This document shows positions 35,289 through 43,283 of a DNA stretch of 45,155 bases, one piece after another. A program made the translations under genes and the position numbers. The DNA is from Nitrospirota bacterium (GTDB taxonomy: Bacteria; Nitrospirota; Nitrospiria; Nitrospirales; Nitrospiraceae). Each line of letters opens with the position of its first letter. Positions within the stretch are counted from its first letter, which is position 1. The stretch lies in contig JACRQB010000087.1 in assembly GCA_016222925.1 (NCBI GenBank), positions 1-45,155 on the forward strand, given 5' to 3'. Below the pieces are notes generated by a model. The model had not been told where the DNA came from. It worked only from the letters and a program-made list of their open reading frames with translations, and searched no databases.

Positions 35289-35999
35289 GTGAATCCATTG
35301 ATCGTCGGCGAAGATATTTGGAAGGTCTATCGAGTAGGTGATGTCGAGGTGCAGGCTCTGCGTGGAGTAAGTGTCACTATCGAGCAGGGCGAGTTCGTCG
35401 CGATCATGGGATCGAGCGGATCCGGGAAGTCCACGTTGATGAATATTCTCGGTTGTCTGGATCAACCGACCAAGGGACATTATCGGTTGAACGGCGTCGA
35501 GGTCGGACAATTGCGGCCCGACCAGTTGGCAGAGATTCGGAATCAGCAAATCGGCTTTGTGTTCCAGAGCTTCAACCTCATTCCCCGGACCAGCGCCCTG
35601 GAAAACGCTCAGTTACCTCTGTTCTACAGAGGACTTTCTCTGAAAGAACAGCGTACGCTTGCCTCCGCTGCGCTCCAACGCGTCGGATTGAAGGGGCGGG
35701 AGCATCATTCCCCCACGCAACTTTCAGGTGGCCAACAACAACGGGTGGCGATCGCTCGGGCGCTGGTGACCGCGCCCTCTTTGTTGTTGGCAGACGAGCC
35801 AACCGGAAACCTTGATACGGAGTCCAGTCAGGACATCATGGGGATTCTTGAAGGATTGAATCGGGATGGTATGACGGTGATCCTGGTCACGCACGAAGTC
35901 GATATTGCCGCCTATGCGTCGCGTGAAATCGTCGTCAAGGATGGTCAGATCCTCAGCGATCGAGCAACCAAGGGGCGGTCGCAGGTTGTGGGTGCGTAA
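35289..35999 (+). CDS. MacB-type ABC transporter ATPase
   Basis: A 236-residue nucleotide-binding domain. It has Walker A GSSGSGKST, Q-loop VFQSFNLIP, signature LSGGQQQRVAIARAL, Walker B LLLADEPTGNLD and the switch His in VTHEVDIA. The MacB/LolD/FtsE class is indicated by IYRV-like N-terminus and the GEFVAIMGSSGSGKSTLMNILGCLDQPTKGHY run. The start is GTG 35289. The permease begins directly after its stop. Confidence 0.93.
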   Translation: MNPLIVGEDIWKVYRVGDVEVQALRGVSVTIEQGEFVAIMGSSGSGKSTLMNILGCLDQPTKGHYRLNGVEVGQLRPDQLAEIRNQQIGFVFQSFNLIPRTSALENAQLPLFYRGLSLKEQRTLASAALQRVGLKGREHHSPTQLSGGQQQRVAIARALVTAPSLLLADEPTGNLDTESSQDIMGILEGLNRDGMTVILVTHEVDIAAYASREIVVKDGQILSDRATKGRSQVVGA

Positions 36000-37235
36000 A
36001 TGCTAGCCTTCGTGTGGCTAACCGTCATCACGGCCTTGAGAGTGCTCGGGCGAAACAGGTTGCGCGCGGGTTTGACCATGCTTGGGATTATTATCGGAGT
36101 CGGGGCGGTCATTGCGATGGTCAGCATCGGAGAAGGGGCGAAACAGGCGGTGCAGAAGCAGATAGCCACGATGGGGACGAACGTCATTATGATTTGGCCC
36201 AGTTACATGACCATTGGCGGCGTGCGGGGCGCACAAGGCGGTGCCGTCACACTGACGGTTACCGATGCACTAGAGCTGAAGAAGAGGATTCCAATTCTGT
36301 CTGAAACGGGGTGGCTCATACGAAGCACCATGCAAATCGTGAATGGGAACCGCAATTGGAATGGTCCGGTTCACGGAGTATCACCCAGCTATGTCTCGAT
36401 CCGAGACTGGTCCTTCAGCAGCGGAGGATCCTTTACCCAAACAGATATGGAGAGTGCGGCCCGGGTCGCGCTCCTTGGACAAACCGTGGTCGAAAACATT
36501 TTTGAACCGGGTGAAGAACCAGTTGGCGCGATCATTCGGATTAAAAATGTCCCGTTCCGGGTCATCGGTGTCTTATCCCCTAAAGGCCAGTCTGTGCAGG
36601 GATCCGATCAGGACGATGTGGTCTTTATCCCCTTCACGACTGCCGAGCGAAAAGTCTTTGGAACATTGTTCCTTGGATCGGTCGGAGGAGTGTTTGTCTC
36701 GACGGAACGAACCGAGGATCTGGCGGATGCCGCAGAACAGATCCGTCAGGTGATGAGAACTCGACATCGCTTGCAGGGTGAGCAGCCGGATGATTTCACC
36801 ATTCGTACGCAGGTCGAAATCGGAAAGGTGCAGGAAGGGACGAGCGAAACCTTGACGGTCATGTTGATGATTATCGCGTCGGTCTCGTTACTGGTCGGCG
36901 GCATTGGGATTATGAACATTCTACTTGTCTCCGTCACTGAGCGGACAAGAGAAATTGGAATTCGGATGGCGGTCGGAGCCAAACGTTTCCACATTCTCAT
37001 ACAGTTTTTGATCGAGGCTCTGACGCTCAGTGTGGTCGGTGGCTGTATCGGCATCCTGTTCGGAGTGCTTGCGGCGCGATTGACGACAGTGATTGCCGGT
37101 TGGCCGACCATTATTTCAAGTGATACCGTCGCCGTTGCGTTTGTGTTTTCGGTTGTGGTGGGTCTATTCTTTGGTTTATATCCTGCCAATAAGGCCGCTC
37201 GGCTCAATCCCATCGACGCGTTGCGCTACGAATAG
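36000..37235 (+). CDS. MacB-type FtsX-domain permease
   Basis: A 411-residue permease with four membrane helices: one at the N-terminus (ALRVLGRNRLRAGLTMLGIIIGVGAVIAMVSIGEGAK), a periplasmic domain of about 230 residues, and three at the C-terminus (LLVGGIGIMNILLVSVTERTREIGIRMAVGAK is the coupling region). The ATPase is a separate protein, so this is a split MacB with MacA-like adaptor. Such pumps export lipopeptides, siderophores or macrolides. The ATG abuts the ATPase stop with no gap. Confidence 0.92.
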   Translation: MLAFVWLTVITALRVLGRNRLRAGLTMLGIIIGVGAVIAMVSIGEGAKQAVQKQIATMGTNVIMIWPSYMTIGGVRGAQGGAVTLTVTDALELKKRIPILSETGWLIRSTMQIVNGNRNWNGPVHGVSPSYVSIRDWSFSSGGSFTQTDMESAARVALLGQTVVENIFEPGEEPVGAIIRIKNVPFRVIGVLSPKGQSVQGSDQDDVVFIPFTTAERKVFGTLFLGSVGGVFVSTERTEDLADAAEQIRQVMRTRHRLQGEQPDDFTIRTQVEIGKVQEGTSETLTVMLMIIASVSLLVGGIGIMNILLVSVTERTREIGIRMAVGAKRFHILIQFLIEALTLSVVGGCIGILFGVLAARLTTVIAGWPTIISSDTVAVAFVFSVVVGLFFGLYPANKAARLNPIDALRYE

Positions 37236-37259
37236 GGGAATCACTCACCGTGTCCCTTC

Positions 37260-38459
37260 CTACGCATTCATGTCTATTATTGTTTCAATGGCCCGGACCT
37301 GGCGATCGCCGGCCTGGTGCGCGAGATCGATGACAAACGGCGTTGGGTATTCAGTGCCCCCTGGCTGGTGGGTGATGGTGATGATCGGTTGATGTAGTTT
37401 GTCTTGATGGAGTTTCGTGACCACTGCCAACTCTTGCGTATTCAGCCGCACATGACTATGGATGGGGTAGATACCGATTCGTGCGATGAATGACGACACG
37501 ATTCGTTGATCAAGCGTGCCTTGCCGAGCCTCCTGATACAGGCGTTGAAATGTGTGGTGAGGAGTCAGTGGGGCAGCTCCGCCGAATCCAGTGATTAATT
37601 CATCGTATCGATCCACGACCATCAGAATGCGTGTGGGGTCGGAGGTAAATTGTCCTCGTGACTCTTTCGGATAGCCGCTGTCATCAAGATAGGCATGATG
37701 ATTCGCGATGAGATGAAGCGTGGCGGCTTCAATTCCCCGTTTCCCCTCCAACATCAGAACGGCACGGCGGGAATGGGTCTCGAATTCCTGTCGGTTGGCC
37801 TTGGAAAGGTCCGACGAGTCATGAGTATGGCGGACAATGGCAGGTCGGATCTGTAAGAGCCCGATGTCATGTAAGAGAGCGGCGGTCGCAAGCTCGTGCA
37901 ACTCCAGGGGATTGAATTGGAAGGCCTGTCCGACCACCAGTGACAGCGTACAGGCGGCCAGTGCATGCTGGCTAAGCGTGGAGTCGTTGGCTCGGTTTTG
38001 ACTCAAGGCCATGAAAATCGCAGAGTCGGTGAGCGTTCTCATGGCGATCGTGATTTCTTGGACCGCTTCGGCTGCCTGCTCAGGGTTGACCGTCCCTGTC
38101 TTCGTAATGGTTGTAAAAACGGATTGTACCGCTTGGTCCATCTGTTGCTTGGCCAGCTTCGCCTGGGCATATTCTTCGTTCAGCTGGGCCAAAGGCTTGG
38201 ATTGCTTCAGGCTCGAAGTCGGTGCTGCCGTGGGTGCAGCCTGCATGATATCCGTTATGTGATGGGGCGGAGACGTGATTCCACGGTTGAGGTCGATGTC
38301 GACCATCTTCACTCCTGCACGCACTAATTTGTCAATCTGGGAAGAATGTTCAATCAGGAATGAATGGCGGAGTAAGGGGGAGCGGAACCACGACAGGTCC
38401 AGACGGGCGACGTGCATTCCGATCTGAAGTTCACTGACAGGAATGCGTGTTGTCGCCAT
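37260..38459 (-). CDS. HD-GYP domain protein (probable c-di-GMP phosphodiesterase)
   Basis: A 399-residue protein. The N-terminal part (RIPVSELQIGMHVARLDLSWFRSPLLRHSFLI) is a DUF3391-type domain often fused to HD-GYP. The HD-GYP domain has a His near 165 (SQHALAAC), HD at 197-198 (LLHDIG), HH at 254-255 (ANHHAYLDDSGYP) with GYP 262-264 present, and RILMVVDRYDELI. HD-GYP proteins degrade c-di-GMP to GMP. Catalysis is likely but not shown. It points towards the MacB permease (convergent, 24-base gap) and ends the minus-strand run. No ribosome site is obvious. Confidence 0.88.
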   Translation of the reverse strand: MATTRIPVSELQIGMHVARLDLSWFRSPLLRHSFLIEHSSQIDKLVRAGVKMVDIDLNRGITSPPHHITDIMQAAPTAAPTSSLKQSKPLAQLNEEYAQAKLAKQQMDQAVQSVFTTITKTGTVNPEQAAEAVQEITIAMRTLTDSAIFMALSQNRANDSTLSQHALAACTLSLVVGQAFQFNPLELHELATAALLHDIGLLQIRPAIVRHTHDSSDLSKANRQEFETHSRRAVLMLEGKRGIEAATLHLIANHHAYLDDSGYPKESRGQFTSDPTRILMVVDRYDELITGFGGAAPLTPHHTFQRLYQEARQGTLDQRIVSSFIARIGIYPIHSHVRLNTQELAVVTKLHQDKLHQPIITITHQPGGTEYPTPFVIDLAHQAGDRQVRAIETIIDMNA

Positions 38460-38561
38460 CAGAAGGTCCGTCCATTAGTAAGCAGGGCTGTAGACATAGC
38501 TCTCTCAGGTATCGGCGTGAACCAGAAAGAACTGTAGCCGAGCGAGTGCTGGAGTGAGTGG

Positions 38562-38966
38562 TCAGTCTGAGTGACAAGGAGGGGAAATGAACGAGAGCGA
38601 GACTTCGATGCGAGGGTCGGCTTTATCAACATGCTTATACAGATGAGTTTCGATGATGCGATTATCGTTTAAGCCAAGCCCTTCGCAGACCGCATCTTGG
38701 GCGATCTTCAGACCGCCATCAAGGTCGCGCCGTAAGGCGGATGCGAAAAAGAATCGGATCGAGAGCGCGAGCGGCCCCGATCGAAGTCGATTGTGTAAAG
38801 AGGATCTAGCGGGGGACTGGGCCAATGCCAGCCATACGTACTGGCCGACGTAGGTCTTGTACGTCCGTCCGGTGGAGGATAGCAACCGACGTCCATTTAC
38901 CGTTGCATATTGATGATTGATGCTTGGAGGGACGGGCAATGTGACTTTGATCGTGTCCGATGTCAC
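38562..38966 (-). CDS. RusA-family Holliday junction resolvase
   Basis: The C-terminal 134 residues of a longer open frame match RusA: IKVTLPVPPSINHQYATVNGR, TYKTYVGQYVWLAL, and the acidic metal cluster RRDLDGGLKIAQDAV with D81 and D83, then LGLNDNRIIETHLYK with D101. RusA resolves Holliday junctions as a homodimer and is usually phage-derived. I choose the GTG at 38966. The frame is open to 39158, but the preceding 64 residues are Pro/Ser/Arg-rich and look unconserved. No good ribosome site is visible at either start. It lies directly after mraZ. Confidence 0.75.
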   Translation of the reverse strand: MTSDTIKVTLPVPPSINHQYATVNGRRLLSSTGRTYKTYVGQYVWLALAQSPARSSLHNRLRSGPLALSIRFFFASALRRDLDGGLKIAQDAVCEGLGLNDNRIIETHLYKHVDKADPRIEVSLSFISPPCHSD

Positions 38967-39167
38967 GACTGGGAGATGCGATGGTGTCCGAAGTGCAGTC
39001 TCTGGGTTCGATGGACCAGGTTTCGGTGACAGAGCCGTACTGTTGATCCGCAGCAACTTTTTGGGGATAGACGAGCGGGTGGGATTGCCACGGCGGGATA
39101 TTGGAGGAAGGCGACACCTTGATGAACGGAAGTTGTATCGAGGTCGATCGAATGGCATGGAGCCGAG

Positions 39168-39608
39168 CTAGAGGAGATTCACGATCTTTGCCATATTCTG
39201 TTCAAAGCGATCTTCAGTACGCGCAAGATACCGACGCCATTCGCTTGGGTTCCAAATTTCCATGCGGTGATACAGGCCGACGAGTATGATTTCTTGATCC
39301 TCATCGACAGGAACCAGTTTTCTCAAGCGACCAGGAATTAGAATCCGCCCGGTCTTATCGATATCCGATGAGCCTGCCTCGGACACGACAAAGTGCATAA
39401 ACAGACGACTCTGGTCTTCATCCAGAGAAGCCCGGGTCCGTTCAAGGACCTTCTCCCACTCTTTCGTGGAATAGATCAGCAAGGACTGTTCCGGACCCTT
39501 CAGGAACATGACGGTCTGACCGTCAGCTTCGATCTGTTCACGGATCGGTGAGGGGACGATGAAACGTCCTTTCTCATCAACCTTGCAAAGGTATTCACCG
39601 GCAAACAT
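39168..39608 (-). CDS. mraZ: MraZ transcriptional regulator of the dcw cluster
   Basis: A 146-residue AbrB-fold protein with two copies of the MraZ repeat: GEYLCKVDEKGRFIVPSPIREQI and SSDIDKTGRILIPGRLRKLV, the DxKGR/DxxGR signature. MraZ represses the division and cell wall cluster and normally precedes rsmH and ftsL. Here the next gene is RusA instead. Fifteen bases separate it from the upstream HTH gene. Confidence 0.93.
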   Translation of the reverse strand: MFAGEYLCKVDEKGRFIVPSPIREQIEADGQTVMFLKGPEQSLLIYSTKEWEKVLERTRASLDEDQSRLFMHFVVSEAGSSDIDKTGRILIPGRLRKLVPVDEDQEIILVGLYHRMEIWNPSEWRRYLARTEDRFEQNMAKIVNLL

Positions 39609-39623
39609 TGTGATGTCCTGTAT

Positions 39624-39821
39624 TTAGGAATTCACGGCAGTTCTGGTTCGGTCGCGGATCCATTGTTCTAGATCCGAACGGACAAATCGCCATTCCTTTC
39701 CCAGCTTGAAGGCGGGAATCTGTCGACTCTGAAGATAGCGATAGAGGGTACGTTGAGTAATCTTGAGATATTGGCATGTTTCCATCGTGGTCATCAGTTC
39801 GCTCTTCGGGGCCCTGCTCAT
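39624..39821 (-). CDS. Excisionase-like (BldC/MerR-type) HTH protein
   Basis: A small (about 65-residue) winged helix-turn-helix protein: TTMETCQYLKITQRTLYRYLQSRQIPAFKLGKEWRFVRSDLEQWIRD is a typical excisionase-family DNA-binding domain. Despite the family name, many such proteins are ordinary regulators. ATG 39821 has GGAG only two bases before it; GTG/ATG choices further upstream (frame open to 39893) are possible. It lies just before mraZ. Confidence 0.82.
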   Translation of the reverse strand: MSRAPKSELMTTMETCQYLKITQRTLYRYLQSRQIPAFKLGKEWRFVRSDLEQWIRDRTRTAVNS

Positions 39822-39926
39822 CACTCCACCTGTGGCCAGATCGAAAAATCCGCATTGTGCCTCCAGCACTCTTGTTATTCTAGAGGCGACCATGAGAATG
39901 TCAAGCGAAATATATGACAGTGCATG

Positions 39927-40268
39927 TCAAAGGCCGTCACCGCCTTCTGGCATTCCCGCACCGTCATTGGATTGGTCCATCATCGCTTCGATATCGTCGA
40001 CGTCCTCGCCCATTTCCTGTCCCATTTTCTTCATCAAACGGGCGACGCTCCGAGGATCATTTTCATCAATCCCTCCGAGGTTCGCTGGATCTGACAGTGA
40101 TTCGAGTCGAGCTTCCTCGGACTTGGGAGCGGCAAATCGAGATAGGAGACGCTCCATCCGCAAGCCGCCGCAATGCCGACAGGTGGCCACGCTGGGATTG
40201 TGTGGACTTAATACCAAGACTGAGGATTTCCCGTGACAATCCTGACAAGCGTACTCATAAATCGGCAT
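39927..40268 (-). CDS. FmdB-family zinc ribbon protein
   Basis: A 113-residue protein with a CxxC...CxxC zinc ribbon (MPIYEYACQDCHGKSSVLV, CRHCGG) followed by a charged acidic tail (MKKMGQEMGEDVDDIEAMM). FmdB-type proteins are assumed to be regulators, though the role is unclear. It begins three bases after the comF stop, so the two form an operon. Confidence 0.9.
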   Translation of the reverse strand: MPIYEYACQDCHGKSSVLVLSPHNPSVATCRHCGGLRMERLLSRFAAPKSEEARLESLSDPANLGGIDENDPRSVARLMKKMGQEMGEDVDDIEAMMDQSNDGAGMPEGGDGL

Positions 40269-40271
40269 TGA

Positions 40272-41087
40272 TCAACCTCCCAGCAGCTCCAGCGACGGTG
40301 GGCGCTGAGCCATGATGCGGTCGGGAATCATAGTGGGATCCATTGTGCGCCCTAACGTTATCACAAACACGTCGCCAGACCCGGCCTTGCGGAGGGTCTT
40401 GGCGCACTCATTCACCGTCGTACCAGTCGTGAAGACGTCGTCGATCAGAAGAATGCGTTTCTTCACAATGGCATCGGGGTGTCGGAGGGCAAATGCTCGG
40501 CGAAGGTTTTTTAGACGGTTCTTGCGAGATAGTGTGGTCTGGGCTGGAGTAGGAATGGCTCGGATCAAATTCGTGTACGCGACGGGAATATCGAGGGTCC
40601 GTCCGATGTCATCGGCAAGAAGGAGGGACTGATTAAATTCTCGTTGACGGAGTCTCTCAATGTGCAGAGGGACTGGCATGATCACATCAATGGAATCGAG
40701 TGGAGGGAGTCGGGCAATCATGAGGGCGGCCAGTGGAGCCGCCAGGGAAACTTTGCCCTGATACTTGAAAAGGCGGATCGCATGCTGGAGTGGAGGCGTA
40801 TACGGGTACAGAGTCCAGGCCTTCGTATACGAAGGCGGACGTTCGGCACAGGGTTGGCAAACATGGGTTGGGCTGTAGGTTGTGGCAATGGAAGAAGGGA
40901 AGGGGTGGTCACAACGGGTGCATCGAGCGTCAGGCATGAGGGAAATCGTACTCCAGCAGTCCGAGCAAAAAAGGGGGATCGGATCATCTGCTAGCAGCGA
41001 GTTACAGCTCGAACAATGAACAGGAAGAAAGAACCTGAGCGTGCGGCGCAGGAGACCTAAGGCCGATTCTGTGACAGGATTGGCCAT
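40272..41087 (-). CDS. ComF family phosphoribosyltransferase-like protein
   Basis: A 271-residue ComF. The N-terminus has a zinc-binding Cys cluster (HCSSCNSLL, CSDCW, CTRCDHPF, CQPC). The C-terminus is a PRTase fold with ILLIDDVFTTGTTVNECAKTLRKAG, the PRPP-binding loop, and LRQREFNQSLLLA. In competent bacteria ComF acts in DNA uptake; here the role is unproven. It heads the comF-fmdB-HTH-mraZ run, divergent from the ABC ATPase. Confidence 0.92.
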   Translation of the reverse strand: MANPVTESALGLLRRTLRFFLPVHCSSCNSLLADDPIPLFCSDCWSTISLMPDARCTRCDHPFPSSIATTYSPTHVCQPCAERPPSYTKAWTLYPYTPPLQHAIRLFKYQGKVSLAAPLAALMIARLPPLDSIDVIMPVPLHIERLRQREFNQSLLLADDIGRTLDIPVAYTNLIRAIPTPAQTTLSRKNRLKNLRRAFALRHPDAIVKKRILLIDDVFTTGTTVNECAKTLRKAGSGDVFVITLGRTMDPTMIPDRIMAQRPPSLELLGG

Positions 41088-41151
41088 GGACAGCCTTTCA
41101 TCTGTGTGTGTCCCACCTCTCTTTATGGCGACGAGCCTACCGGTGTCAAGG

Positions 41152-41181
41152 TTGTCGGCTTCCGATTTATTGTGCTATACG
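41152..41181 (+). promoter_or_regulatory. Candidate promoter of the ABC ATPase-pyrD operon
   Basis: TTGTCG and TATACG, each four of six consensus, 18 bases apart, in the divergent gap upstream of 41235. Weak evidence. Confidence 0.35.
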
Positions 41182-41234
41182 AATGAGAATGGCCGTACAC
41201 CGGTCGACCAGTCATTGGAGAGCGCAGGCCGCTG

Positions 41235-41933
41235 ATGGTGACATTGAGACAACTCTCCAAAACCCATTCGCGTGGAGAAGCCATGGTCACAGCTTTGCGC
41301 GATGTCAATTTAGAGATTCAACCTGGAGAATTCTGTGCGTTCGTGGGCCCCAGTGGCTGCGGGAAAAGTACTTTGCTGAACCTCGTGGCGGGTTTGGACC
41401 TGCCGACTTCTGGAGAGATCGTGCTCGATGGGCGATCCACCCACAACCTGACCAGCTACGAATGGACGAAGATCAGGCGTGAAACGATCGGGATTGTTTT
41501 TCAAGCCTTCCACTTGGTGCATGGTTTGACGGCTGAAGAGAACATTGCACTGCCTCTGATGTTGCGCGGGGAGAACGGGCGGGAGATAACAAAACGGGTC
41601 GGGGATATGTTGGAGAGCGTGGGCATGAGTCACCGGCGCCGACATCGACCAGCCGAATTGTCCGGTGGAGAGCAACAACGAATTGCGATCGCGCGGGCGT
41701 TGGCACATGGGCCTCGTCTTCTCTTGGCCGACGAGCCGACGGGTAATATCGACTCTCAGCAAGGAGCAGGGATTATGGCGCTTATTCGTAAGCTTGCGAT
41801 GGTTGAAGGGCAAACGGTCCTGCTGGTGACTCACAGCCTACAGGCCGCGCAAGCCGCCGACTATGTGTGGACTATGCGCGATGGACAGCTGATTGCGCGC
41901 ACCGAACGTATGACCGAACTGGCAACTTCGTGA
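41235..41933 (+). CDS. LolD/FtsE-type ABC transporter ATPase
   Basis: A 232-residue nucleotide-binding domain. It has Walker A GPSGCGKST, Q-loop VFQAFHLVHG, signature LSGGEQQRIAIARAL, Walker B LLLADEPTGNID and switch His in VTHSLQAA. The class (MacB/LolD/FtsE/YbbA-like) usually partners an FtsX-domain permease. The nearest such permease lies at 43284 but is separated by pyrD and a LuxR gene. Its stop overlaps pyrD by four bases. Confidence 0.9.
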   Translation: MVTLRQLSKTHSRGEAMVTALRDVNLEIQPGEFCAFVGPSGCGKSTLLNLVAGLDLPTSGEIVLDGRSTHNLTSYEWTKIRRETIGIVFQAFHLVHGLTAEENIALPLMLRGENGREITKRVGDMLESVGMSHRRRHRPAELSGGEQQRIAIARALAHGPRLLLADEPTGNIDSQQGAGIMALIRKLAMVEGQTVLLVTHSLQAAQAADYVWTMRDGQLIARTERMTELATS

Positions 41934-42859
41934 TTGATCTTTCCACAACGATCGCCGGCGTCACCTTTCCCAGTTGTTTCATGAATGCGTCGGGAGCGCT
42001 CTGCGTCACACGGGATGAACTCGAGGCTCTAGGAAAATCCGGTGCGGGGGCGATCGTCACGAAGTCGATGACCATTGAATCGCGCCAAGGCAACCCCACG
42101 CCACGGTATCATGGATTTCCCGGAGGATCGATCAACTCGATGGGTCTTCCCAACCTCGGCTATCGAGCCTATGCCGAGTTGATCCCTCACCTCAAGCGGT
42201 TTGGAAAGCCCGTGATCGCCAGCGTGGCCGGACTCGGGGAGGAAGATTTTCCGACCATCGCAGAAGCGATCAACGCCGCCAAGCCGGACCTCATTGAGGT
42301 CAATCTCTCTTGCCCGAATATTCCAGGGAAGCCTCAAATAGGGTACGATCCGGAAACGTCTGAGCGCGTGCTCAAAAAGGTTCGGCGTCTCATCACGGTT
42401 CCGATGGGCGTGAAGTTGCCACCGTATTTCGACCCGGCCCACCATGAGGCCATGGGGAAGGTCCTTGGGCGTTGCGGAGTCGACTTTCTCAATATGATCA
42501 ATTCGGTGGGCAACGGCCTGGTTGTGGATCCGGAACGCGAAGCCGTCGTCATTAAACCGAAAGGCGGGTTTGGCGGGTTGGGCGGGCGACTGATCAAGCC
42601 CGTGGCCTTGGCGAACGTTCGCGCCTTCTATAAGTTGTTTGATGGGAAGATGCCGATCATCGGAACCGGAGGAATCGTTGAGGGGATGGATGTGTTCGAA
42701 CATTTCCTGTGCGGTGCGTCGGCGGTTCAAATCGGGACGGTGTTGGTGGAGGAAGGGTTGGATGTGTTCGGACGACTGGAAGCGGAGTTGACCGCAGTCT
42801 TGAGAAGAAAAGGATACCAGTCGATTGTGGAATGTCAGGGACGGCTCAAGGAATTATGA
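41930..42859 (+). CDS. pyrD: Dihydroorotate dehydrogenase, class 1A-like
   Basis: A 309-residue TIM-barrel flavoenzyme. The catalytic base is Cys128 in NLSCPNIPGKPQIGYD, which together with MNASGALC at the start and FGGLGGRLIKPVALANVR indicates class 1 rather than class 2 (which uses Ser). The C-terminal IGTGGIVEGMDVFEHFLCGASAVQIGT contains the phosphate-binding loop. It oxidises dihydroorotate in pyrimidine synthesis, probably with fumarate (1A) unless a PyrK partner exists; no pyrK is visible here. The start is GTG 41930, overlapping the ATPase stop. Confidence 0.88.
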   Translation: MIDLSTTIAGVTFPSCFMNASGALCVTRDELEALGKSGAGAIVTKSMTIESRQGNPTPRYHGFPGGSINSMGLPNLGYRAYAELIPHLKRFGKPVIASVAGLGEEDFPTIAEAINAAKPDLIEVNLSCPNIPGKPQIGYDPETSERVLKKVRRLITVPMGVKLPPYFDPAHHEAMGKVLGRCGVDFLNMINSVGNGLVVDPEREAVVIKPKGGFGGLGGRLIKPVALANVRAFYKLFDGKMPIIGTGGIVEGMDVFEHFLCGASAVQIGTVLVEEGLDVFGRLEAELTAVLRRKGYQSIVECQGRLKEL

Positions 42860-42861
42860 GC

Positions 42862-43140
42862 CTATTTCATGCCGAAGTTGCGAGGGAGTAAGTTTTGTTG
42901 CAGCGCCTGACGCAGGAGCTGGGCGACGTTCCGAACATTGAGTCGGCGCATCAAGTTGAAACGATGGACTTCGACCGTCCGGACGCTGATGTCCAGTGTC
43001 GCGCCGATCTCACGATTGGTATGGCCCAGCGCGACCAATCGAAGAATCTCGCGTTGACGGGGCGTAATATGCAGAGAAGGTTTGGAACGGCGTCCCACCC
43101 GATGGAGCGGGAGTGCGGTGGTGTGTTTGCTTCTGGGCAT
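42862..43140 (-). CDS. Solo LuxR/GerE-type HTH regulator
   Basis: A 92-residue protein that is essentially just a LuxR-type helix-turn-helix: LTPRQREILRLVALGHTNREIGATLDISVRTVEVHRFNLMRRLNVRNVAQLLRQA. No receiver or ligand domain is present. AGGAGG lies five bases before the ATG. It ends two bases from pyrD (convergent) and is divergent from the FtsX permease. A good promoter precedes it. Target unknown. Confidence 0.9.
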   Translation of the reverse strand: MPRSKHTTALPLHRVGRRSKPSLHITPRQREILRLVALGHTNREIGATLDISVRTVEVHRFNLMRRLNVRNVAQLLRQALQQNLLPRNFGMK

Positions 43141-43168
43141 CTGTCCTCCTCTGGAAAAGTCTGAGGTC

Positions 43169-43197
43169 AGTCTAGCAAACGACCGGATACGTGTAAA
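43169..43197 (-). promoter_or_regulatory. Sigma-70-type promoter of the LuxR gene
   Basis: On the minus strand TTTACA (43192-43197) and TAGACT (43169-43174) are 17 bases apart, about 30 bases before the start codon. Plausible leader length. Confidence 0.55.
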
Positions 43198-43283
43198 CGA
43201 AATGACTGATTTGTGCCGAGCGCGCGGATGTGTATATTGGAACCGATGAGACGTTTCCCAGCGGAAAGCTTATCTCACGCTCA

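Noticed and set aside
38562..39821. Prophage, because of RusA and an excisionase-like protein
   Set aside because: No integrase, capsid, terminase, attachment repeats or lysis genes; neighbours are chromosomal housekeeping genes.
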